A DNA stretch of 64,000 nt from the NCBI RefSeq assembly GCF_900104925.1, contig NZ_LT629735.1, positions 3,765,001 to 3,829,000 of the forward strand. The letters run 5' to 3'. Under the pieces are notes generated by a model. It was given only the letters and a program-made list of their open reading frames with translations. It made no database searches and had not been told where the DNA came from. Positions 8,173 to 16,024 of this stretch are shown here, piece by piece (positions within the stretch are counted from its first letter, which is position 1; the number at the start of each line of letters is the position of its first letter). This stretch comes from Opitutus sp. GAS368 (lineage in GTDB: Bacteria; Verrucomicrobiota; Verrucomicrobiia; Opitutales; Opitutaceae). Made by a program: the position numbers and the translations under genes.

Positions 8173-9597
8173 TTATTTTAAACGGCGGCGCGAATCGGCA
8201 TCCGCCGGCCTCACAAAGAGATAATTGACGAAAAAACTCAAGCCCAGCACCCCGCTCAGGGTGCGGATGTTGCGCATGGCTCCGACCACGCTGCCCAGCG
8301 GACTGGAGGCGGGCTCCTCTATGCGCAGCAACAAGATACAACCAAGCAGGGAAACGGCCGGCTGCAGCAAAAAGACCACGTGATAGACATCGAGCGGCGC
8401 ATAGCCTTGGGCGAACAGCCGGGCCAGCACTTCGCCACCGATGATCGGGGATACCGCCGCCACGATCGACGTGACCGCCAGGTTCAGGCCGATGGCCAGG
8501 CTGCGGGCCTCGGCCGGGATCAATTTCAGCAGGATCGTGAACTGCCCGAGGATGAATCCCGCGCTCAGGGCGCCGCCCCAGAACCACATGCCGTAGAGGA
8601 TCGCGCTGTTGCCGGGGGTCAGGAAGCACCAGAGGAAATTCGGCCCCTGCCACAACCCGAGCGCCACCGCCATGCAGGCCTTGTTGCCATAGCGGTCGAG
8701 CAGGCCGCCCCAGATGGGCAGGGAAATGATCCCGCCCAAGGCCGTCAGCGTGGCCAGGAGGCCGACCTGCAGGCCGGAGAAATCCAGCTGCTCGAACATG
8801 AAGACGTGGTAGAACGGGCCGAAGCAGTTCGAGGCGAAGTTCCACACGGCGCCGAACGCGATGAAGAGCAGCAGCGAGTGCGACCGGCGCACCACGGCGA
8901 CCTGCTGCCGCAACGGCAGCGTGGCGGGTCCCGGCGCGTGCGTCTGCGGCCCGCGGTCGGGCATCCGTGCGAAGTAGAACAGCGACGCGACCCGGCACAG
9001 ACACGCGACGGCGATGATCGCCTGGAAGGTGCGGGCCGAATAGCCGCCCCACGACAGCGCGCAGCCGGTGCCGAGGACAAACACGAGCGTCGCGCCCTGG
9101 ATGAGGCGGTTGCGCTGGCCGAAATACCGGCCGCGCAGCCGCGCGGGCACGATCTCATGCATCCAGCCGTTCCACACGACGCTCAGCACGGCGTTGAAGA
9201 GCGAGGCGATGAAGACCCAGAGGAGCAGAAACCGGCCGGTGGCGACCGGGTCGGCGGGGGAGAGAAACGGCAGCTTCCAGCCGAGCCAGGCCCAGCAGCC
9301 GGTGTGCAGGGCCGCCGCGATGATGGCCGTGGGCCTGGCCCGGGCCCGGCGGGTCACGAGCGGCGTGATGAACACCTGCAGGAAATTGCACGCAAACGGC
9401 AGCGAGCTGGCGCCGCCGATGTCCGGCTTGGACAGCGGGAAGCCCTTCGCGACCAGCGCCGTCATGAAAATATTCACCGGGAGCGACATCGTCACGACCG
9501 GCGTGGCCAGCACGCCTTCCGCCACGCTGGCCCGCAGGCCCTGCCGCAGGATCGCGCGATTCTGGGCCAGCGAGGGCCGGGCGGGAGTTGCGTTCAT
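8173..9597 (-). CDS. MFS transporter
   Basis: 474 residues with about 12 hydrophobic helices, such as [20 protein letters not shown] and [16 protein letters not shown]. The loop [12 protein letters not shown], between helices in the second half, matches the MFS loop motif (GxLxDRxGxK). A second sign is [16 protein letters not shown] after helix 4, like the A-motif region of solute exporters. The substrate is unknown. It is divergent from the glycosylase gene, with 25 bp between starts. Confidence 0.82.
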   Translation of the reverse strand: MNATPARPSLAQNRAILRQGLRASVAEGVLATPVVTMSLPVNIFMTALVAKGFPLSKPDIGGASSLPFACNFLQVFITPLVTRRARARPTAIIAAALHTGCWAWLGWKLPFLSPADPVATGRFLLLWVFIASLFNAVLSVVWNGWMHEIVPARLRGRYFGQRNRLIQGATLVFVLGTGCALSWGGYSARTFQAIIAVACLCRVASLFYFARMPDRGPQTHAPGPATLPLRQQVAVVRRSHSLLLFIAFGAVWNFASNCFGPFYHVFMFEQLDFSGLQVGLLATLTALGGIISLPIWGGLLDRYGNKACMAVALGLWQGPNFLWCFLTPGNSAILYGMWFWGGALSAGFILGQFTILLKLIPAEARSLAIGLNLAVTSIVAAVSPIIGGEVLARLFAQGYAPLDVYHVVFLLQPAVSLLGCILLLRIEEPASSPLGSVVGAMRNIRTLSGVLGLSFFVNYLFVRPADADSRRRLK

Positions 9598-9622
9598 GTA
9601 GTTCGTTCGCAGATATCAGGCC

Positions 9623-10180
9623 ATGCGCCGCACCGTTAAAGCGAAATCTCTCCAGGACCGCCGGACCGTGACGCTGGCGCGCGGCTTGGTGGGCAAGGTG
9701 CTCGCCCGGCGTCACGCCGACGGCGCCGTCACGCGGCATCGCATCACCGAGGTGGAGGCTTATGACGGGGAAAGGGATCTCGCCTGCCACGCTAGCAAGG
9801 GCCGCACCAAACGCACCGAGGTCATGTATCGGCCGGGCGGCATCTGGTATGTTTATCTGTGCTACGGCATGCACGAGATGCTGAATCTCGTGACCGGTCC
9901 GGCGGACTATCCGGCCGCAGTCCTGATTCGTGGAGTCGAGGACATCAGCGGCCCGGGCCGGCTGACGAAACGGTTGAGCATCGGCCGGCAGTTGAACGGA
10001 GCCGCGGCGGCGCGAGTCTCGGGGCTCTGGCTCGAGGATGACGGCTTCAAGGTGCCGCGTAGAGCATTGCGGGTCAGCGCCCGCATCGGCGTGGACTATG
10101 CCGGGCCGGTGTGGGCGCGGAAGCCGTGGCGGTTTTGGATGGAGGCAGGGGCGCTTGCCCCCAAGCGCCCGGGCCGTTGA
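9623..10180 (+). CDS. DNA-3-methyladenine glycosylase (AAG/MPG family)
   Basis: 185 residues. The family core is present: ITEVEAYDGERDLACHASKG, with the catalytic Glu in EVEAY, then RTEVMYRPGGIWYVYLCYG and MLNLVTGPADYPAAVLIRG. Family enzymes flip out and excise alkylated purines (3-methyladenine, hypoxanthine) to begin base-excision repair. The last nine or so residues and the stop codon are encoded by a palindrome (10146-10196), so the native C-terminus seems to have been replaced by repeat sequence (tail AGALAPKRPGR). Confidence 0.92.
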   Translation: MRRTVKAKSLQDRRTVTLARGLVGKVLARRHADGAVTRHRITEVEAYDGERDLACHASKGRTKRTEVMYRPGGIWYVYLCYGMHEMLNLVTGPADYPAAVLIRGVEDISGPGRLTKRLSIGRQLNGAAAARVSGLWLEDDGFKVPRRALRVSARIGVDYAGPVWARKPWRFWMEAGALAPKRPGR

Positions 10181-10196
10181 GGGCAACGGCCCCTAC
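10146..10196. repeat. Palindrome pair at the 3' end of the glycosylase gene
   Basis: Two adjacent hairpins (GGGGCGCTTGCCCCCAAGCGCC and GGCCGTTGAGGGCAACGGCC), the second ending CCCCTAC. The element codes for the C-terminal tail and TGA of the glycosylase and abuts the stop of the convergent DUF3108 gene. Confidence 0.85.
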
Positions 10197-10967
10197 CTAT
10201 TTCGTCGCGGCCGAGAGAGTCGCCGGAGCCTTGTAATCGCTCAGCAGCAGGGTCGCGGTGCCGAAGTTCAGCTTGAGCTGCATCTTCACGGGCAGGTTGC
10301 TGGCGTCCTGGGAAATCCAGACCTTGATCTCGCCGCCCTTCTTGAAGAGGCCCTTGGGGTCCTTCTCCATGCGCGGCACCAGCACGAGGGTCCGGTAGGT
10401 GCCGAGGGGCGTGCGCACCTCCTCGTAGGCCTCGGCCTTGATGCTCAGCGGGTAGAAATCGCTGCCGAACTGCACGATCACGTCCCGCTTTTCCCCGGGC
10501 TGCAGATTCCAGTCGCGCGTCTGCACCAGGGCGCTGATGAGGTCGACGGGATTTCCCTCCGGGATGGGAACCACTTCCGAGCGGTCGGAGCGGACGCGAT
10601 CGATGTATTGGGCCACGCGGGCCTTGTAGTCGAAGGTGATCTCCGTGTCGGTGGCGCGCTTCGGGTCGGCCCCGCTTTCCTTGACGTGCAGCATGCGGCC
10701 CGAGGCCTTGTCGATGAGGACCTCGGCCTTGTTGTCGAACGCGTAGACGGCGCGGACAAATCCATGCGACCTCGTGTCCGTGGTCACCCGCACCACGTCC
10801 GCCCCATCCTTCTTTTCGTCGTGGGCCGAGATGACAATGTCGCCTGCGCGGCCGAAGATGGCGAAACCGACCTTGTAGGTGAAGGTTTCGCCGTCACGGA
10901 AGGCGGTGAACGGTGCGGCGCCGGCGAGCGCCGGCAGGCCAAGGAGGAGGAAGGCGGGAAATTTCAC
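10197..10967 (-). CDS. DUF3108 domain protein, secreted
   Basis: About 256 residues from a GTG start. The N-terminus KFPAFLLLGLPALAGAAPF is a Sec signal peptide. The rest matches the DUF3108 pattern of periplasmic beta-rich proteins: FTYKVGFAIFGRAGDIVIS early, then an FDNKAEVLID segment and PLGTYRTLVLVPRM with KVWISQD near the C-terminus. The molecular function is unknown. The start is uncertain: an ATG at 11081 is in frame, but the codons between include a repeat arm (11039-11166). The GTG at 10967 directly before the signal peptide fits best. Confidence 0.8.
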   Translation of the reverse strand: MKFPAFLLLGLPALAGAAPFTAFRDGETFTYKVGFAIFGRAGDIVISAHDEKKDGADVVRVTTDTRSHGFVRAVYAFDNKAEVLIDKASGRMLHVKESGADPKRATDTEITFDYKARVAQYIDRVRSDRSEVVPIPEGNPVDLISALVQTRDWNLQPGEKRDVIVQFGSDFYPLSIKAEAYEEVRTPLGTYRTLVLVPRMEKDPKGLFKKGGEIKVWISQDASNLPVKMQLKLNFGTATLLLSDYKAPATLSAATK

Positions 10968-11038
10968 AGGGTAGAAGGACAGCACCAATGAGCGAAAGTG
11001 CGGCCGGCGTCGAGTGTTTGCCGGGGGGACTGAACGAA

Positions 11039-11166
11039 ACCACGAATGGACACCAATGAGCACGAATATGACCCAAGCCACAGATCAGCAGCGGAACGTA
11101 TTTTTGGCTGGGTCGGCCTGGAGGCTCTGCTCAAAAAATTCGTGCCTCTTTGTGTCCATTCATGGT
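11039..11166. repeat. CCACGAAT-type inverted repeat
   Basis: The left arm CCACGAATGGACACCAATGA and the right arm TTCGTGCCTCTTTGTGTCCA (then TTCATGG) are imperfect inverses separated by about 70 bp. This fills most of the 206-bp gap between the DUF3108 and beta-CASP genes. Nothing else is visible there. Confidence 0.7.
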
Positions 11167-11173
11167 TAATCGC

Positions 11174-12154
11174 TCAGAGCGCCAGGTCCATCTGATTCTG
11201 CTGGCCGATGGCCCAGGCCTCGGTGCCGCGGGCGCGCAGGGTGGCGGCGAACTCCTTGGCGAAGCCGTGCAACGTGTAGACGAGCTTCGGCCGGACCCGG
11301 TCCACGAGGGCCAGCAGGTCCGGGAAATCGGCGTGGTCGGACAGCGGGAAGGCGGCATCGCACTTGTTTTGATAGATGGCACCGTGGTCCATCGCCCAGC
11401 CGGTGGCGACGGCGGTGCGTTTCGGGTGGATCCAGGTCAGCGGCTCGAGGTGGTTCATCATGGGCGGGGCGATGACGACGTGACCGGCGTGCCCCTTGGT
11501 CTCGAGCAGCGCATAGGGCGGCAGTTTCATGCCCAGCTCGGTGTAACGCCGGGTCACCTTGTAACTGGTGGCGTGCAGCATGACGGGCAGGCCGGCGCCG
11601 CCGACGATCTGCAGCAGCTCCTGGGTTTTGCCCAGGCTGTAGGCATAGAGCACGGGCGTCACCTTGTCCGCCAGCGCCTGTCGGCAGAAGTCGACGATGT
11701 CCCGCTCGATCTCATGCTGTGGCGGAAAGACGTAGCGCGGCAGGCCGAAGGTGGTCTCCATGATGAGCACGTCGGCCCGCGGCACGACGCAGGTTTCCGC
11801 GCCGGGGCTCGGGCGGAGCTTGAAGTCACCGGTGTAGAGCAGGCGGCCGTGCGCGGTGGTGGCGTGAAACATGGCGGAGCCGAAGATGTGGCCCGCCGGA
11901 TGGAGTTTCACCTCGCAGCCGAAGTCCGCCGTCCAAGCCTGGTCGAAGGCGAGGATGTGCTCCTGGCGTTTGCCGCCCATCCGCAACCGCATCAGGCTGG
12001 CCGTCTCGCGGGTCGCGAGGATCTCCCGGTGCGAGGCGATGTGATCCGAGTGGGCGTGGGAAACAAAGGAGCGGGCCTGGGATTTCTGCGCGTCCAGCCA
12101 CCAGCCAATCTGGGGCAGATGGACGCCGTGCTTGAAATTGACCACCCAGGACAT
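11174..12154 (-). CDS. Metallo-beta-lactamase-fold exonuclease, DNA-ligase-associated (beta-CASP) type
   Basis: About 326 residues. The metal-binding motif is FVSHAHSDHIASH (residues about 30-42), followed by HPAGHIFGSAMF, LLYTGDFK, an ETTFG segment, the beta-CASP region YSLGKTQELL and a late SDHADFPDLL. The length and motif set fit the bacterial DNA-ligase-associated exonuclease group (COG1236-like) better than RNase J. No ATP-dependent DNA ligase or Lhr helicase gene lies nearby, so the usual partner is missing here. An in-frame ATG at 12217 would add 21 unconserved residues. Confidence 0.82.
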   Translation of the reverse strand: MSWVVNFKHGVHLPQIGWWLDAQKSQARSFVSHAHSDHIASHREILATRETASLMRLRMGGKRQEHILAFDQAWTADFGCEVKLHPAGHIFGSAMFHATTAHGRLLYTGDFKLRPSPGAETCVVPRADVLIMETTFGLPRYVFPPQHEIERDIVDFCRQALADKVTPVLYAYSLGKTQELLQIVGGAGLPVMLHATSYKVTRRYTELGMKLPPYALLETKGHAGHVVIAPPMMNHLEPLTWIHPKRTAVATGWAMDHGAIYQNKCDAAFPLSDHADFPDLLALVDRVRPKLVYTLHGFAKEFAATLRARGTEAWAIGQQNQMDLAL

Positions 12155-12887
12155 GAGGCCTCCCAGCAAGGCGGCAACCGAGGTGAAGTCAAAGCCGCGG
12201 CCCGGCCCTGCTGACAACCCCTGTCAGGAGAGGTTTTCTGCCCGGGCGTCGGGATGAGCGGGCGCAGGCTTGGCCGATGGAAATGAGGACCTCTTTTGCC
12301 GGCTGCCCGGAGACGCCATTTAAGCCGGACGGACCAATATCAATTGCCAAACGGCATCGGATTTTTCACACGAAGATGCCAAGGACACAAAGCACCTGAT
12401 CGTTTGGGCATGAATCCGCTCCGCGTTCTTTGCGATCTTGGGGTAAAATCTCATCGCAAATCGTAATTGGTATAAGGCGGGTTTTTCAAAATGGGGGAAC
12501 CAGGTGGCAGGTAACGGGTCGGAGCCGGGGCTTGGATTTGAACGGTCGCCGGGCAAACCCCACGCCGCTGCGCGGCGGTCGGTTCCGGCCCACCAGTAAG
12601 AATGAACGCTGCCGCCACCCCCAAGGATAGCGCAAGGGCAGCGCCAAGATAGCGCAAGGATGCAGTAAGATGCAGTAAGGAAGAGCGAAGGAACTGTTGA
12701 GCTTCGCGCATCAGCCTGACGGTAGGGCGCACCGGCCCGGTGCGCCGAGGGATGGGCTGTTACGCTCGCGACGGAGCGGGCCGCTCCGCCCTGCCTCATG
12801 CAGCGGCAACGACCGGCCAATTGATGATTGGCCTCGATGCCGCCCCGACTGTCTGTCCGGCGCCCGGGAAGGCGGGTCTGCGGTCGC
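12155..12887. other. Repeat-rich intergenic region (733 bp), no supported gene
   Basis: From left to right it holds a 6-bp-arm palindrome (12211-12227), a 137-bp hairpin element (12337-12473), a stretch with short direct repeats (two AAGATAGCGCAAGG-like units and two ATGCAGTAAG units, about 12625-12680) and a hairpin GTAGGGCGCACC/GGTGCGCC (12722-12746). A minus-strand frame of 93 codons (12451-12732) runs into the hairpin element and has no family features, so I do not call it a gene. Confidence 0.7.
12337..12473. repeat. Hairpin MITE-like element, copy 1 (ATA..AATT/AATTGGTAT ends)
   Basis: The ends approximate ATATCAATT and AATTGGTAT. Inside are long imperfect inverted arms, ACACGAAGATGCCAAGGACA against TTCTTTGCGATCTTGGGGT. 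Copies lie at 22113-22237 and 22312-22442. Confidence 0.8.
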
Positions 12888-14027
12888 CTACGCGGCGAAA
12901 TACTTGCGCCGGACAAAGCGCCAGGCCGTGACGAAGAACGCTGTGAGCGGCACTGCCAGCATCATGCCGAGCACGCCACCGAGCGCCTTGCCCCAGAAAA
13001 ACACGGCCACGATGATCACCACCGGGTGCAGCCCGGTCTGCTTGCCCATGATGCGCGGCGTGAGGAACCAGCCTTCGATGGCTTGCACCGCCGCGAAGAC
13101 GCCGAGGCAGACCCCCAGCATGGTCAGGCCGCCGCCGTCCGGCTGCAGGTAGGCGAGAGGCAATGCCACGCTCAGGCCGAGAATGCTGCCGAGGTAGGGC
13201 ACGATGTTGAGCAGTCCCATCAGCAGGCCGATCGCCAGACCGAACTTGAGGCCGGCGAGGGAGAACCCGGTGGCGAAGAAGAGGCCCATGATCAGGCCGA
13301 TAAGCAGCTGGCCACGGAAAAACGCCACCAAGATGCCGAGGAACTCGCGCACGAGGAACACGACGTCGTCACGGTGTTCCTTTTGCAGGAAGGGCAGGTG
13401 CTCGGGCAGGGCCTGCGTCGGGTCGTCGTTTGAAAGCAGGAAGAAGAACAGGTAGACGGGGATGATGGCGAGCGACGCCGCGAATCCGAAGAGTCCGAAA
13501 ATGCCCGCGCCGGCCGACTTGAGGGTGGGGGCCAGGTTGCCGAGCAGGTCCTGCGCCTGATGGGTCAGGCCGTCGAGCGTGGCCTTGACGGTGGGGTTGT
13601 CGAGATAGGGTCGCACGATTGCCAGCCATTCGGGGAAATGCTGTTCACTCCATGCCACCGTCTTTTGCCACAGGGTCGGCAGGTAGGCGATGAACTCGAG
13701 GATTTCGGAGACGAGGACGGGCAGGAAAGTGACCAGCAGCCCCGCGACCAGCAGCAGGAAGACGAGGTAGAGCAGCACGACGGCCACCGGACGCTTCACC
13801 TTGAGCCGGTGCTCGAAGACCGTGACCACCGGCCGCATGAGCAAGGCGAGTATGCCCGCGACCGCCAGCGGCCAGATGACGACCGAGAACGCGCTGATGA
13901 AGCTGGCGACGCCCGCCAGCAGCACGTAGAGCAGCCAGCCGATGGCGCAGAGCGCCGTGAAACCCAGCGCGAAACCCACCAGTTTGCGCTGGGCGGGCGA
14001 GAGGAGGGGGGTGGGCTCGGAAGACAT
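12888..14027 (-). CDS. AI-2E family transporter (PerM/YdiK type)
   Basis: 379 residues with about eight transmembrane helices. The C-terminal half carries the family signature: a hydrophobic LLMGLLNIVPYLGSILG stretch around residue 270, then QAIEGWFLTPRIMGKQTGLHPV. Members are inner-membrane proteins variously linked to export of autoinducer-2 or to sodium/proton antiport; which applies here is unknown. The ATG at 14027 is chosen because upstream codons translate a purine-rich repeat (14036-14060) and an ACGGAT arm. Confidence 0.88.
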   Translation of the reverse strand: MSSEPTPLLSPAQRKLVGFALGFTALCAIGWLLYVLLAGVASFISAFSVVIWPLAVAGILALLMRPVVTVFEHRLKVKRPVAVVLLYLVFLLLVAGLLVTFLPVLVSEILEFIAYLPTLWQKTVAWSEQHFPEWLAIVRPYLDNPTVKATLDGLTHQAQDLLGNLAPTLKSAGAGIFGLFGFAASLAIIPVYLFFFLLSNDDPTQALPEHLPFLQKEHRDDVVFLVREFLGILVAFFRGQLLIGLIMGLFFATGFSLAGLKFGLAIGLLMGLLNIVPYLGSILGLSVALPLAYLQPDGGGLTMLGVCLGVFAAVQAIEGWFLTPRIMGKQTGLHPVVIIVAVFFWGKALGGVLGMMLAVPLTAFFVTAWRFVRRKYFAA

Positions 14028-14174
14028 CGGAGGACGGATGACAGAGAACAGAGGACGGAAGAGGCAGCAAGCCCGGGGATGGTGGAAAGGCGGCCGATTA
14101 TTTGACCACGGATTGCACGGATGAACACGGATGACCCCGATGCCTGTCATCCTGAGCGCAGAGAAGCAGCGGTG

Positions 14175-15131
14175 TCAGCCGACAAGGGTAAAGTGTGGGT
14201 CTTTGAGCATGCGGTTGAGCACGACAATCATTTTGCGCATGACGGCGAGCAGGCAGACGTTGGCGGGTTTGCCGGCGGCCTGGAGTCGCTGATAGAACAG
14301 CGACAGGACCGGGTTGTGCTGGGAGGCACTGACTGCGGCCATGTACAGGACGTTGCGGACCTCCACGCGGCCACCGCGGGCATGGCGCGGCCGGGAGGTT
14401 TCGCCGCTGTCGTGGGCATGCGGGGCCACTCCGACCAAGGCGGCGATGCGCTTGTCGTCCTCTTCGCCCAGTTCCGGCAGGTACGCCAACAGCGTCGTCG
14501 CCAGCACCGGACCGACCCCTTGCAACTGCTGCATCCGCTCTGCCTTGGCCCGCAGGGCGGGATGCGCCCGCACCTGCTGCGCCACCAACTCGTCGGCCTT
14601 GGCCAGGGCGGCGGCTTGTTGCTCGCGTTGCGCCTGCAGCAAGGCCTGCAAGGTCGGGCCTGCTGTTTCCAGCCGGTTGGCCGTTTGCGTGCCTTGATCT
14701 ACCAGCTGCCGGCGATAATCCAGCAGCTCGCGCAACGCGGTTACCTCGGGCAGCGGCGGCTTCTCCACGCGGGGATGCATCGCGCAAGCGTAGCGATAGA
14801 TCAGCCCCACATCAATCTTGTCGGTTTTGGCCAGCGTGCCCTCCGCCCGGGCGAAGTTACGCACCCGCCCGGGCTGCAAGCGGCAGACCGGTACGCTCGC
14901 TTGGTGCAGCTGCTCCAGCAACCGGCGTTCATACCCGCCCGTCGCTTCGCATACCACGCGCACTCCCGGCAGCGGCTGGACGAGGGTGATCAGCGTGGCA
15001 ATGCCCGCTGCCGTGTTCGGGACCTGCCGGCACTTCTGGCCGGCAATGGTGTAGTCCAGGCGCGCCTTGGAGATATCCAAGCTGACGTACCGCACAGGTT
15101 CGGTCGACTCTACCTTGTAATACGAGTTCAT
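14175..15131 (-). CDS. IS110-family transposase (DEDD serine recombinase)
   Basis: 318 residues. The N-terminal RuvC-like DEDD domain has D19 (SLDISKA), E62 (VCEATGGYE), and D104 and D107 (KTDKIDV). The C-terminal Tnp domain has a helix-hairpin-helix region (LQGVGPVLATTLLAYLPE) and GVAPHAHDSGETSRP with the conserved nucleophile Ser near 242. These spacings match IS621-type recombinases closely. The ATG at 15131 is preferred over one at 15167 because the added residues overlap the predicted target-loop stem. No frameshift or stop interrupts it, so it looks functional. Confidence 0.95.
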   Translation of the reverse strand: MNSYYKVESTEPVRYVSLDISKARLDYTIAGQKCRQVPNTAAGIATLITLVQPLPGVRVVCEATGGYERRLLEQLHQASVPVCRLQPGRVRNFARAEGTLAKTDKIDVGLIYRYACAMHPRVEKPPLPEVTALRELLDYRRQLVDQGTQTANRLETAGPTLQALLQAQREQQAAALAKADELVAQQVRAHPALRAKAERMQQLQGVGPVLATTLLAYLPELGEEDDKRIAALVGVAPHAHDSGETSRPRHARGGRVEVRNVLYMAAVSASQHNPVLSLFYQRLQAAGKPANVCLLAVMRKMIVVLNRMLKDPHFTLVG

Positions 15132-15402
15132 GACTCTTTCAGCGGTTCGAGGTTTGACCAGGCACAAGACCGCGACCCGGCTTCACTACGGGCTCGAGGG
15201 CCCAAGGATCCAGCGATCTGTCGGTCTTGCCGTCCACCGTGCGGCCTGCACGGCGAACGCCCTGGTGGGCGGCCTCCAGTCAATCCACCCGGACTGACTT
15301 GGCAACCCAGCCCAAGCCGGCCTCCTCCGACGAGCCATCGGGCCCATTCTCGGAGCCCGGCTCGGGCCAAACCCTTTTCAACTTTCATCGCCCAAGACAT
15401 AC
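15132..15402 (-). ncRNA. Candidate bridge RNA of the IS110 element
   Basis: In the transposase sense the leader folds into a target-binding loop at 15231-15161. It has a basal stem GGCAAGACCG with CGGTCTTG(TG)CC. The left guide CTGGATCCTT (15213-15204) equals ten bases of the left target flank. A short hairpin GGGC...GCCC follows (15203-15190), then the right guide GTAGTGAAG (15189-15181). The right guide pairs with the consensus right flank CTTCGCTAC with one G-U wobble. Two further hairpins lie upstream in the RNA. The donor loop is not convincingly identified: a match ACCGCTG to the element's right end lies at 15146-15140. RNA ends are guesses. Confidence 0.65.
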
Positions 15403-15538
15403 AAGGATCCAGAATGACGCAGGCCGACTGACAGTGCACTGGATTCTTCGCTCTGCTCAGAATGACAAGCAAAGTGAGAAGGTGGTGTATTCGTGAATAT
15501 CCGTGTCATCCGTGGTCGAAACCTTCTCGCCTTGACAA

Positions 15539-15566
15539 TCTAGGGGAGAGGCGGCTCTCTCCTAGA
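15539..15566. promoter_or_regulatory. Palindromic candidate operator upstream of padR
   Basis: TCTAGGGGAGAG-GCGG-CTCTCTCCTAGA: two 12-base arms with one mismatch, centred about 32 bp before the padR start. A TTGACA hexamer (15532-15537) touches its left edge, but no convincing -10 follows. PadR proteins usually bind palindromes at their own promoters, so autoregulation is plausible. A transcript hairpin is the alternative. Confidence 0.45.
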
Positions 15567-15584
15567 AACTCTAGGCAAGCGCCC

Positions 15585-15917
15585 ATGACTCACAACAAAG
15601 CCGACCTCCTGCAGGGCACCCTCGACCTGCTTATCCTGAAATCGCTCCAGAACGAGCCCATGCACGGCTTTGGCATCGCCGTCCGGATCGGGCAGATGTC
15701 GAAGGACATGCTGACGGTGGAGCAGGGTTCGCTCTATCCCGCGCTCTACCGGCTCGAGGACCAAGGGTGGATCAAGGCCGAGTGGGGCGTCTCGGAAAAC
15801 AACCGGAAGGCGAAATTCTACGCGCTGACGGCCGCGGGCCGGAAACAGCTCGCGACCGAGGAGCAGAGCTGGGCCAAGCTCTCGACGGCGATCAACCTCG
15901 TGCTGGGCGGCGCCTGA
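15585..15917 (+). CDS. PadR-family transcriptional regulator
   Basis: 110 residues, a compact winged-helix protein. It begins MTHNKADLLQGTLDLLILKS, followed by MHGFGIAVRI and the recognition-helix region VEQGSLYPALYRLEDQGWI, then the wing ENNRKAKFYALTAAGRKQL. This is the short PadR type found next to MacB-like orphan permeases in Acidobacteria and Verrucomicrobia. The ATG at 15585 fits the family; an upstream in-frame ATG at 15462 would add repeat-encoded residues. It probably represses the two permease genes that follow. Confidence 0.9.
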   Translation: MTHNKADLLQGTLDLLILKSLQNEPMHGFGIAVRIGQMSKDMLTVEQGSLYPALYRLEDQGWIKAEWGVSENNRKAKFYALTAAGRKQLATEEQSWAKLSTAINLVLGGA

Positions 15918-15931
15918 GCGCCACTCATTCA

Positions 15932-16008
15932 CGTTCTCCTAATCTTTCTCTTTCTCAAAACGGAGCAACGAACGGGGAGAACGATTACGAGCAAGAGAAT
16001 GAGAACGA
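15932..16008. repeat. CGTTCTC-type inverted repeat
   Basis: The left arm CGTTCTCCTAATCTTTCTC and the right arm GAGCAAGAGAATGAGAACG are imperfect inverses lying between padR and the first permease gene. The hairpin may affect read-through between them. Confidence 0.6.
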
Positions 16009-16024
16009 CCTGAAATCCAGACTC

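Larger units (their letters stand above)
14167..15405 (-). mobile_element. IS110-family insertion sequence, 1239 bp
   Basis: The boundaries are deduced from the interrupted palindrome. The trinucleotide AAG occurs at both junctions (14164-14166 and 15403-15405), as expected for an IS110 core, and there are no terminal inverted repeats. Removing one copy rejoins the host palindrome exactly. The transposase stop lies 9 bp from one end. The other end carries about 270 bp of leader, the layout of the IS110 subgroup rather than IS1111. Confidence 0.88.
14102..15520. repeat. Nested palindromic element, second copy, split by IS110
   Basis: The outer arms TTGACCACGGAT (14102) and ATCCGTGGTCG (to about 15520) enclose a left doublet arm cut after GAGAAG (14166) and resumed at GATCCAG (15406), then a right arm at 15439-15466. 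Removing the 1239-bp insertion restores a 180-bp element matching 1277-1458 (182 bp), with the same 26-bp loop length. Confidence 0.85.

Noticed and set aside
12211-12227. CTGACA...TGTCAG palindrome as operator of the beta-CASP gene
   Set aside because: Six-base arms are too short to separate from chance in this repeat-rich gap.
12451-12732. Minus-strand frame of 93 codons with a hydrophobic stretch
   Set aside because: It runs through short direct repeats and into a hairpin element, and has no ribosome-binding site or recognisable domain.
15140-15146. ACCGCTG match to the right end of the IS110 element as the left donor guide of the bridge RNA
   Set aside because: Seven bases, mismatched at the core, no convincing partner guide or closing stem; kept only as a hint.
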